Notes under the pieces: generated by a model
The model's database searches: none
Seen by the model: only the letters and a program-made list of their open reading frames with translations
Told to the model about the DNA's origin: nothing
DNA from: Sphingobium sp. EM0848
GTDB taxonomy: Bacteria > Pseudomonadota > Alphaproteobacteria > Sphingomonadales > Sphingomonadaceae
Direction: 5' to 3'
Assembly: GCF_013375555.1 (NCBI RefSeq)
Contig: NZ_JABXWB010000005.1
Location: 558,001-622,000, forward strand
DNA: 64,000 bases
Shown here: in pieces, positions 8,618 to 14,988 of the stretch
Layout: every line of letters begins with the position of its first letter
Position numbering within the stretch: the stretch's first letter is position 1
Made by a program: the position numbers and the translations under genes

Positions 8618-9514
8618 GAGTCCGTTTGAGAATGGTCATGGATGGACGATTCTGCGAAGCATAAGGCTTCCGAGGGCGACGTGGATCATCGCCTCGGAGA
8701 CGTCGAGGCGTCGTTCGTAATCCCGGACGAGGCGCTTCCATCTGGTCATCCAGCCGAAGGTTCGCTCGACGACCCATCGTCGGGGCAACACCTTGAAGCC
8801 CGGCTCCTTATCGGTGCGCCGCACGATTTCGAGGACGAAGTCGCGATAGACGGCAGCGTCCATGAGGCGGGTACGGTCATAGGCGCCATCGGCGAACAGG
8901 TGCTTGAGCCAGGGCCAGCGTTTGCGGATGGCTGCGACAATGGCCTGGGCACCGGCGCTGTCGGAGATGTCGGCGGTGGTGAGGTTGACCATCAGCAGCC
9001 TGCCATCGGTGTCGACTGCGATATGGCGTTTGCGGCCGACGATCTTCTTGCCGGCATCAAAGCCGCGCTTTTCTGCTGCTGGCGCCTTGATCGACTGGCT
9101 ATCGACAACCGCTGCGGTCGGACTTTGCTCCCGGTTCTCGCGCTCGCGGTCAAGCATCAGGGCAACGTCGTGGATCGTACGGAACAGCAGGCGGCGGACG
9201 AACCGCCTGAACCACCAATAGACCGTTTGCCAAGGCGGAAAGTCGTTCGGCAGCATCCGCCAGCCGCCGCCTGTCCGGGCAAGGTAGCGCAGGGCATCGA
9301 GAACATCGCGCAGATCGGTCGTCGGCTTGCGCCCCCGCTTCGGCACCGGCGGCAGGAACGGCTGGATGAACCGCCATTCCTCGTCGGTCAGATCGGTCGG
9401 GTAACGCTTCGATCGTTTCTCAAATCCTGCCATTCGGCTACGGCTCGCTCGGGTCCACATCCCGAGCTTGAATCACACACACGCCAAGCGTTCAATACAT
9501 TCTCAAACGGTCTC
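8618..9514. mobile_element. IS5-family element, IS427-type, intact
   Basis: An 897-base element with terminal inverted repeats: left GAGTCCGTTTGAGAATG (8618-8634), and right 9498-9514, which on the other strand is the same except at one position. It is flanked by a TAA duplication at 8615-8617 and 9515-9517, fitting the TNA target rule and GAG-type ends of the IS427 group. The transposase frame is complete. It landed between the helicase remnant and the Abi-like locus. Confidence 0.93.
8636..9433 (-). CDS. IS5-family (IS427-type) transposase
   Basis: A 265-residue DDE transposase starting at [11 protein letters not shown]. It opens with the [14 protein letters not shown] block of this group. 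The acidic triad is visible as VVDSQSIK (first Asp), FADGAYD (second Asp) and the VVERTFGW...R region (Glu). It fills almost the whole element, ending 18 bases inside the left terminal repeat. No frameshift is seen, so the element is probably still active. Confidence 0.93.
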   Translation of the reverse strand: MAGFEKRSKRYPTDLTDEEWRFIQPFLPPVPKRGRKPTTDLRDVLDALRYLARTGGGWRMLPNDFPPWQTVYWWFRRFVRRLLFRTIHDVALMLDRERENREQSPTAAVVDSQSIKAPAAEKRGFDAGKKIVGRKRHIAVDTDGRLLMVNLTTADISDSAGAQAIVAAIRKRWPWLKHLFADGAYDRTRLMDAAVYRDFVLEIVRRTDKEPGFKVLPRRWVVERTFGWMTRWKRLVRDYERRLDVSEAMIHVALGSLMLRRIVHP

Positions 9515-9565
9515 TAAGCTGTTGTCGTACCGAAATGGCGGATTTCCGTCGCATGAGCAGACCCA

Positions 9566-9650
9566 AAAATAAAAAGGCCCGCCTCACGGCGAGCCTTAAT
9601 ATCCTTAGACGATGAGGGGGGGGCATAAGCCCGCGTTCTCAAAGCCGATG
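9566..9650 (-). ncRNA. Probable small RNA divergent from the Abi-like gene (abiF-RNA-type)
   Basis: On the minus strand a good sigma-70 promoter (TTGACG, 16-18 bases, TATAAA or TATATA; 9655-9684) is followed by about 85 bases without a convincing protein and then a strong hairpin with T-run (9574-9597). The result is a short, well delimited transcript. The neighbouring gene on the other side of the promoter encodes an Abi/HEPN-type protein, and abiF-like genes are known to travel with a structured RNA (the abiF RNA motif, part of RNA-protein toxin-antitoxin loci). Assignment to that motif is inference. A 73-codon open frame covers the region but is better explained by the RNA. Confidence 0.5.
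9574..9597 (-). terminator. Rho-independent terminator of the small RNA
   Basis: Ten-position stem with one mismatch (AAGGCTCGCC pairing with GGCGGGCCTT on the minus strand, loop GTGA), followed directly by TTTTATTTTT. It faces the minus strand only, and no protein gene upstream on that strand needs it, which points to a small RNA. Confidence 0.8.
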
Positions 9651-9654
9651 CATC

Positions 9655-9684
9655 TTTATATAGATCTGTTGACGATCTCGTCAA
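9655..9684 (-). promoter_or_regulatory. Sigma-70-like promoter with operator-like inverted repeat
   Basis: TTGACG at 9684-9679 and TATAAA at 9660-9655 on the minus strand. The -35 box is half of a perfect inverted repeat, TTGACGA-TC-TCGTCAA (9669-9684), lying between the small RNA and the Abi-like gene, so a repressor could control both. Confidence 0.55.
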
Positions 9685-9708
9685 TAGGTTGCCAACAGGA
9701 AACCGATC

Positions 9709-10366
9709 TTGCCTTTCACTCAGGACGAGCTTCACGAGCTGCCTAATGTCATTTCGGGGCCCCGCTTTGCCACCTATCTCCAGGCGATGAATAAAGGCCC
9801 TCGAACTTTACGAGTGGAATCTCGCCCTCTCATCGGCTCTTATCGTGCCCTTGCAAGTATGCGAAGTTGCGATCCGGAATGGCATAGCGGAGGGGATCGA
9901 GATGGTCCATGGCGCGACATGGCCTTGGAGCAACGGTTTTATCCGCAGCCTTCCTCGACCGAAGAAGAATTTCCATTACACTCCTGCCAATGATCTTCAG
10001 GCCTGCGCGGCACGGCTCCCGACGACGGGCAAGATCATAGCCGAACTCAAATTCGCATTCTGGGAAAACATTTTCACCGTTGGGCAGGAAACACGTATCT
10101 GGAACAAGTACTTTCGCACATGCTTTCCTGGTGCTCCCACACAACAGACGATTAGCCAATGCCGTCTCGTTGCGTATAGCGACCTTCGTGCAATCCGACA
10201 CTTACGGAACCGTATTGCCCACCATGAGCCGGTTTTTACACGCAACATCGCCGACGATTATCAACGCATCCATGACATGATTGCATGGCGTAGCCCGGTC
10301 GCGGCCGCCTGGATGGATGGCAAGCAGACTGTACTGGGCCTATTAGGAGCAAGGCCGCAGCCCTGA
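9709..10366 (+). pseudogene. Abi-like HEPN protein, frameshifted
   Basis: Two overlapping frames together give a protein of about 220 residues. The first runs LPNVISGPRFATYLQA from a TTG start at 9709. A frame change between 9781 and 9797 moves the match into frame two, ALELYEWNLALSSALIVPLQ, VCEVAIRNG, and on to LRNRIAHHEPVF and DDYQRIHDMIAW. RNRIAH fits the Rx4H active site of HEPN ribonucleases, and FRNRIAHHEP-type blocks typify Abi_2/AbiD/AbiF-like abortive-infection proteins. As read, the gene is broken, either truly or by a base-calling error in the GATGAATAAAGG stretch. A small-RNA unit faces it upstream. Confidence 0.7.
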
Positions 10367-10507
10367 CATACTTCCCTAAATGATCATATGTGGACGGCCT
10401 CCCTCTTACAGGACATTTAGACAGATATCGGCTGATCGGTTGCCTTCATATGTCCGGCCTTTGAGGTGCGATCTCGATTAATCGCTGGCCAGGATGGCTT
10501 CCGCTGT

Positions 10508-10900
10508 TCAAGTTCCTAACAAGTTTGCGGCACTTGATTGCCATTGCATCGTAAGGAATGCCGTGAGCTCGGATCGATCAAATCCATCTATCTGTTGTCT
10601 TGCAAGTTCAGATCCAGCCCAGCAGCGTGTAATCCCGGGTCGGACCAATTCATACACCCTTGCGAGTAATTCTGTATCGGACCACGGCGCCTGACCAACA
10701 AAGTGGAGCAGGGACTGATGCTTCGCCGATACCCGCGATGGCGCCGTCACCGCCGCCAATGGTTCGACATTTTTGCGCTCCACCGGCATTATCAGGCCAA
10801 GACAATAATCTCGCAGCGGATCAGCGCGATCCGCGTGGCCCACCACGTCCACCAGCTTCTGGACATAGGCAAAAAATGCTGCTTCGCTCACGCCATTCAT
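10508..10900 (-). pseudogene. N-terminal remnant of an IS701-family transposase
   Basis: From ATG 10900 the minus strand reads a typical IS701 transposase start: VVGHADRADPLRDYCLGL, PVERKNVEPLAAVTAP and HQSLLHFVGQAPWSD. The match ends near ELVRPGI; unrelated residues follow before a stop at 10508. The DDE core and terminal repeats are missing. It is transposon debris next to the Abi-like locus. The open frame runs on upstream antisense to the second LuxR gene, but that part is not a gene. Confidence 0.75.
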
Positions 10901-10980
10901 CTCAGCTGCTCCCCGCTGACCATGAAGCGCTGCGGCTAGCACGATTTCGAAACTAGCGAATCCTCCAATTTTCTGACTCA

Positions 10981-11005
10981 GTAGTCCAAATGGAGGTGTC
11001 GGGCC
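10981..11005 (+). promoter_or_regulatory. CTAGTC-type element upstream of the second LuxR gene
   Basis: Reads GTAGTCCAAATGGAGG then TGTCGGGCC. It shares the TAGTC head, A-rich then G-rich centre and GGGCC tail with the copies at 7860 and 17157. It lies directly before the LuxR gene start region, which would allow autoregulation. Confidence 0.45.
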
Positions 11006-11023
11006 TTTCCCAGCGATGATAAT

Positions 11024-12271
11024 ATGGAGAAAACATGTTTGGAGAGGCCTGCCTTGGACAGCGTGAACGAGGTCGACGGGATTTCGGTCCCATTGCTCAA
11101 ACTCTATTCCAGTCTCGCAGGCCCTGACCCCTGGACCCAATTCCTCGCTGCCATTCGCCTTCATTTCGATGCGGCGTTCGCCACGATCATCCTGACGCCG
11201 CCGACTGCGCAACGACCCGGCATGATCGTGACCCCCAACGTGGAACCGGCTGCGATCGATACTGCGACCGAATTCTTCGCCTGCGATCCTTTTGTCGGCC
11301 TGCCCGAAGGTGAGGTCGTTTCCTCGACCAACTTTGTCGGGAAGGCGGCCTATCGCGCCAGCCGCTTCTATCGCGACTATGTCGCCCATTACGGGATCGG
11401 CGACATATTGGGCCTGGACCTTATGGCCCAGAGCGGGTTCCAGATGCGCCTGCGGGTCTGCCGTTCGGACGCAGAAGCTGATTTTGACGGAGCCGAGCAT
11501 GGCAGGCTGGCCCGCTTCGTGCCCCATCTGCGCGCCGCGCTCGACCTTTATGAGCGCTTCCAGTCTCATAATGGTGAGGATGATATCTATGACAATGCCA
11601 TCGAGCAGCTTTCGATAGGCACGATCCTGCTCGACCGGGCTGGCGAGGTCGTCCGTTGCAACGGCATCGCGCAAAGGGTGCTGGACGAAAGGGACACGAT
11701 CCGGCTGGTCGGCAAGCGCCTTGCCTTTTCCAGCCCAAATGCTGACCGCAGATTTCGCAAGAATATTGCCGCGCAGCATGAGCTGAACAGTTCGACACTC
11801 GAATTCATGCGCGTCGAGCAGCAGTCGGACCGGCGCGACATCGGCATTGCGATCCGGCCCCTCGATCCGGCCCGATCCACAATCCTGGGCACTGCTCCTG
11901 CCACAGCGATATTCCTGACCGACCCCCAACGGCAGGCCAATCTGACCGGCAAAGCCGTTGCCGGAATATTCGGCCTGACCCCGATGGAGGGAGAGATTGC
12001 GGCCAGCCTGTCGAACGGCCTGTGCCTGGCCCAAACCGCAGAAATTCTTGGCATCGCGCAAAATACCGTGCGTGCGCATCTTCGATCGATTTTCGACAAG
12101 TTGCGGGTGACCCGCCAATCGCAGCTGGTGCACCGCATCCGGGTGGGCATGAGCGGCCTCCTCGCCTGGGCCGCACTCCCGCCGCCATCGTCGGCGGGGA
12201 GCGCTGCTCCCTTTTCGGCGGGGGCAAGAGATAGCGCGACCAATAGGTCGAAGTTACTCCAAACAGGGTAA
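11024..12271 (+). CDS. LuxR-family transcriptional regulator (copy 2)
   Basis: Up to 415 residues, with a C-terminal LuxR helix-turn-helix (LGIAQNTVRAHLRSIFDKLR). It is a paralogue of the regulator at 1621-2808: both share a PW(R/T)(R/Q)FL(L/A) start region, a PF(V)(R/G)LPEG(Q/E)V block and the recognition helix. No receiver or autoinducer-binding signature is evident. The start is uncertain: ATG 11024 has no clear ribosome site, whereas an in-frame TTG ten codons in follows GGAGAGG. It heads a plus-strand operon with a KSI-like gene and an SDR. Confidence 0.82.
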   Translation: MEKTCLERPALDSVNEVDGISVPLLKLYSSLAGPDPWTQFLAAIRLHFDAAFATIILTPPTAQRPGMIVTPNVEPAAIDTATEFFACDPFVGLPEGEVVSSTNFVGKAAYRASRFYRDYVAHYGIGDILGLDLMAQSGFQMRLRVCRSDAEADFDGAEHGRLARFVPHLRAALDLYERFQSHNGEDDIYDNAIEQLSIGTILLDRAGEVVRCNGIAQRVLDERDTIRLVGKRLAFSSPNADRRFRKNIAAQHELNSSTLEFMRVEQQSDRRDIGIAIRPLDPARSTILGTAPATAIFLTDPQRQANLTGKAVAGIFGLTPMEGEIAASLSNGLCLAQTAEILGIAQNTVRAHLRSIFDKLRVTRQSQLVHRIRVGMSGLLAWAALPPPSSAGSAAPFSAGARDSATNRSKLLQTG

Positions 12272-12325
12272 GCGACGGTCCAGAGATCCTGCTTTGCTTC
12301 TGCCCGAACGACAATGGAGCAGTTG

Positions 12326-12763
12326 ATGGCAGAGCTTCCCAAGATGGCGCACGACATGGCCCCCGAGGCCCCCGAAGGTCCGCCCGCCGCGCATATCCGT
12401 CATGTCTTCGTGACATATGGCGCGTTGCAAGGCATGGGTGATGTCGATGGCATCCTTGCCCTGTTTGCCGATGACGCGGTCGTGCGCGATCCCGCCAATG
12501 CGCCAGCCAATCACGGCAAGGCAGAATTGCGGGCCTTTTTCGAGGCCGGCTTTGCCGCTTCAGGCGGAGCCAATGAAATGACGCTTGAAGGCGCGGTCCG
12601 GATCGCGGGCAATCAGGCGGCGGCCGCTTTCATCGTCCGCACCGTGCGCAGCCAGCCTGTCTATCGGGTCGAAACGCTCGATGTGATGACCTTCAACGAC
12701 GCCGGACTGATCACGGAGATGGTCGCCTATTGGGGCCCGGAAAACTTCAGGCAGGAAGGTTGA
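12326..12763 (+). CDS. Ketosteroid isomerase-like protein with complete catalytic triad
   Basis: About 145 residues of NTF2 fold. The sequence GDVDGILALFADDAVVRDP aligns closely with bacterial delta5-3-ketosteroid isomerase. Counting from ATG 12326, Tyr31, Asp55 and Asp119 occupy the positions of the oxyanion-hole Tyr, the catalytic Asp base and the second Asp; the Tyr-Asp gap is 24 residues, as in the family. This predicts an enol-forming double-bond shift on a cyclic ketone. The start is chosen because GGAG lies six bases before ATG 12326; ATG 12314 is possible. It lies between the LuxR gene and an SDR, so alcohol oxidation followed by isomerisation is a natural reading. Confidence 0.75.
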   Translation: MAELPKMAHDMAPEAPEGPPAAHIRHVFVTYGALQGMGDVDGILALFADDAVVRDPANAPANHGKAELRAFFEAGFAASGGANEMTLEGAVRIAGNQAAAAFIVRTVRSQPVYRVETLDVMTFNDAGLITEMVAYWGPENFRQEG

Positions 12764-12772
12764 GGCGAAGCC

Positions 12773-13519
12773 ATGCGCTATAAGGACAAGGATGTGATCG
12801 TCACCGGCGCGGCGTCGGGGATCGGTAAAGCGACAGCGATACGGCTCGCCGTGGAAGGTGCACGCATCATCTGCGCGGATATTGACGAGCAAGGCGCAGT
12901 GGCAACGGCAGAAAACCTCTCCGGGACCGGGCATTATGGTCTGGGCTTCGATGGAGCCGACGCGGCATCGTGCCGCGAGATGATTGCGGCTGCCGTTGCC
13001 CGCAGCGGCAAGCTCGACATGTTATGCAACATTGCAGGCGTCATGGACTGGGGTCCGCTACACCGCTTCAGTGAGGAACAGTTCGACCGTGTGGTGCGGA
13101 TCAACCTCAACAGTCTTTATTATCTGGCCAAGGCCGCAATGCCGCATCTCCTCGCCACCAGAGGCAATATCGTCAACATGAGCTCGGCAGCGGGATTGGT
13201 AGGCATTGCCTATAACAGCGCCTATTGCGCCAGCAAGGCCGGGGTACTCGCCATGACCAAGTCACTGGCGATCGAATTCGCCAGCCAGGGGGTCCGCGTC
13301 AACGCGATCTGCCCGACCGGGGTCAAGACGCCCATGACCGGAACGCTGGATTGGCCGGACGACATGGACCCGGCCCTGCTGATGCGCAACGCCTCCAAGA
13401 TGGGCGACATGATCGACCCTGAGGACGTTGCCGCAGCGGTGGCCTTTCTCGGCTCGACGGATGCCCGCACTATCAGCGGCATATCCTTTCCCGTCGATGG
13501 TGCGCAGACAGCCGGCTGA
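12773..13519 (+). CDS. Short-chain dehydrogenase/reductase
   Basis: A 248-residue SDR: TGAASGIG (11-18), CNIAG in place of NNAG (85-89), Ser138, Tyr151 and Lys155 (YCASK). An acidic residue after the second strand (CADID) favours NAD(H). It starts ten bases after the KSI-like gene, with GAGGCGAAG as ribosome site, and ends the LuxR operon. A hydroxysteroid-dehydrogenase-like step feeding the KSI-like protein is plausible but unproven. Confidence 0.87.
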   Translation: MRYKDKDVIVTGAASGIGKATAIRLAVEGARIICADIDEQGAVATAENLSGTGHYGLGFDGADAASCREMIAAAVARSGKLDMLCNIAGVMDWGPLHRFSEEQFDRVVRINLNSLYYLAKAAMPHLLATRGNIVNMSSAAGLVGIAYNSAYCASKAGVLAMTKSLAIEFASQGVRVNAICPTGVKTPMTGTLDWPDDMDPALLMRNASKMGDMIDPEDVAAAVAFLGSTDARTISGISFPVDGAQTAG

Positions 13520-13576
13520 CGAAGCCCGGGCCACATCGTGAAAGCCACATTTCCGTCACCTTCTTCATGCGGCCCA

Positions 13577-13718
13577 GGACGGATCGACATTCAGGAGATG
13601 GCCTGCCGAAAATGGTGGTTTTCTGCGACCCGGAGCGCAGCGTACTAAAAGTACGTGAGCACCGGAAGCGCAGGAAAGCGCCATTTGCAGGCCGCCAGAA
13701 CTGAATGTCGATCCGTCC
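13577..13718. repeat. 142-base MITE-like element with 18-base perfect terminal inverted repeats
   Basis: The left end GGACGGATCGACATTCAG (13577-13594) is the exact reverse complement of the right end (13701-13718). Inside is a second nested palindrome around GTACTAAAAGTAC, with CCGGAGCGC and GCGCTTCCGGT-like arms, so the whole unit can fold into one long hairpin. No coding capacity is seen. Similar hairpin repeats occur dispersed in sphingomonad genomes. It separates the LuxR-KSI-SDR operon from the next gene and may terminate transcription. No clear target duplication. Confidence 0.8.
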
Positions 13719-13746
13719 TAGTCGATTTGGGGGTGTTCGACAGGCC
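13718..13746 (+). promoter_or_regulatory. CTAGTC-type element upstream of the KSI-like gene at 13801
   Basis: Reads CTAGTCGATTTGGGGG then TGTTCGACAGGCC, ending 54 bases before the start codon at 13801 and pointing towards it. Its first base is the last base of the hairpin repeat to its left. Confidence 0.5.
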
Positions 13747-13800
13747 AGACCTCACGGCACTCTCCTCTCGAGAGTTGCCAACGCAAAAAGGAGAAACAGG

Positions 13801-14166
13801 ATGAATACCGAAGATATGCCATTGGCGTCATTGAACGCGGTGAAGGCACAGGATCGCACAGGCTGGCTCGCCCTGTTCGAAGACGATGCGGTGGTCCAGG
13901 ACCCCGTGGGGCCATGCGAATGGGATCCGTCTGGTGAAGGGCAAAACGGCAAAGAAGCAATCGGCCGTTTCTATGATATGTTCATGAGTTTCCAGCAGTC
14001 CTTCAATTATGAGATCCACCATCAGGTAGTCCGTGGGAACGAAGCTGCGGTTTCAGTGACACTGCATGTCACCATGAAGGATGGCACCACGCAATCGTCC
14101 CGCGCGATCAATATCTATAAGGCGTCAAAAAACGGAAAGATTGCTTCACTCCGTTCCTTCTGGTGA
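13801..14166 (+). CDS. KSI-fold protein with substituted catalytic residues
   Basis: A 121-residue NTF2-fold protein close to ketosteroid isomerase (GWLALFEDDAVVQDPVG). Asp34 matches the catalytic base, but the oxyanion Tyr position is Ser10 and the second Asp position is Asn104. Either the chemistry differs or it serves as a binding protein. The start has AAGGAGAAACAGG directly upstream. It stands alone between the hairpin repeat and a terminator, with its own CTAGTC-type element. Confidence 0.75.
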   Translation: MNTEDMPLASLNAVKAQDRTGWLALFEDDAVVQDPVGPCEWDPSGEGQNGKEAIGRFYDMFMSFQQSFNYEIHHQVVRGNEAAVSVTLHVTMKDGTTQSSRAINIYKASKNGKIASLRSFW

Positions 14167-14464
14167 TGATAGCGCCCTTTGAGGATTCCAGTCATTTCAC
14201 ACGAGGGGCGCGTCAATAAAGAAATTTGGTTCAAATATTTGAACGCAATATCATCCGACATTACAGCCGTGCAAGAATGGGATGCACGGCTGTAGGAAAA
14301 ATAAGGAGGGCCGGCCCCGTCCCAGAATTGACCGGCATGGCAATTGCATCGCCGAAAATGCCTGTTTCATCGCTCTCTAAGCTTTTGTTGTCGCATCGTT
14401 TTAAGCGCAAAACCCGAGCTCGGAGTCACGTGCCTCCGGCTCGCCCACTTTTGCGCACGATGCT
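14167..14464. other. Non-coding interval between convergent genes
   Basis: No gene seen. It contains a perfect 14-base palindrome TTCAAATATTTGAA (14230-14243), the terminator at 14263-14293, and an imperfect pair GCATCG..GCGCAAAA / TTTTGCGC..CGATGC around 14394-14463 that could form a long hairpin at the 3' end of the dehydratase-like gene. Confidence 0.5.
14263..14293 (+). terminator. Hairpin terminator after the KSI-like gene
   Basis: A perfect ten-base stem ACAGCCGTGC/GCACGGCTGT with an 11-base loop. It is followed by AGGAAAAATAA rather than a T-run on the plus strand, and preceded by few T residues on the other, so intrinsic termination is likely but not optimal. Confidence 0.5.
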
Positions 14465-14950
14465 CTAACGGGCCAGTGGTCGCGCGCCATTCGCCCGCGT
14501 CGGCCGGATCGTTCCAAGATCACGCCCGTGACGGGAGAGATCGCCCACAAGGTCATTCCCCATCGTCCTTTCGACGATCCGCCAGTTCCCGTCCCTTTTC
14601 TCCAGCCGGTCGAGATAATCGCCCCCGATGACAGGCTGCAGCGGCCCATCCTCAGCCTGCTGAAACACCATGACATAGGAACTGACGCGAACCCTGCCTT
14701 CCCCTTCGGGGACGATCATCACATTGGCCAGCATATGCCGCGTGCGTGGAGTGCCGTCCGCATAGGTCAGCACCCAATCGCGGAATGACCTGGCCACGGC
14801 AGCCGGATTGCGATCGGCAATGATCGCGCCGCCACTTCGCACCAGGGCATCGCCCAGCAATTCGCCCACCGCATCGAAGTCACCAGCGTCCAGTGCGAAC
14901 GGATAGCTGAACAATATATTCTGAATGGCAAAATAATCGTCCGCCGTCAT
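14465..14950 (-). CDS. SnoaL_4/BaiE-like dehydratase-family protein
   Basis: A 161-residue NTF2-fold protein of the SnoaL_4 type related to scytalone dehydratase and bile-acid 7-alpha-dehydratase. Tyr16 and Asp21 (five apart) and His72 in TRHMLANV match the spacing of the catalytic Tyr, Asp and His known in BaiE. The ending GDYLDRLEKRDGNWRIVERTM is typical of the class. This suggests elimination of water from a cyclic hydroxy-ketone; the substrate is unknown. It follows the PQQ dehydrogenase gene by 38 bases, so they are probably co-transcribed. Confidence 0.7.
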   Translation of the reverse strand: MTADDYFAIQNILFSYPFALDAGDFDAVGELLGDALVRSGGAIIADRNPAAVARSFRDWVLTYADGTPRTRHMLANVMIVPEGEGRVRVSSYVMVFQQAEDGPLQPVIGGDYLDRLEKRDGNWRIVERTMGNDLVGDLSRHGRDLGTIRPTRANGARPLAR

Positions 14951-14988
14951 CCTGATCCTCCCATAACAACTTCAGCCAATCACCCCAT

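Noticed and set aside
9514-9735. Open frame of 73 codons on the minus strand next to the Abi-like gene
   Set aside because: It covers a promoter, a hairpin and a T-run; a short structured RNA explains the sequence better than a protein, and there is no ribosome site.
10901-12133. Long open frame antisense to the second LuxR gene
   Set aside because: Only its last 130 codons (10508-10900) resemble a protein, an IS701 transposase start; the rest mirrors the codon structure of the LuxR gene.
14230-14243. Palindrome TTCAAATATTTGAA
   Set aside because: Striking by itself, but it lies between the 3' ends of convergent genes, where an operator is not expected; it is kept only as part of the interval description.
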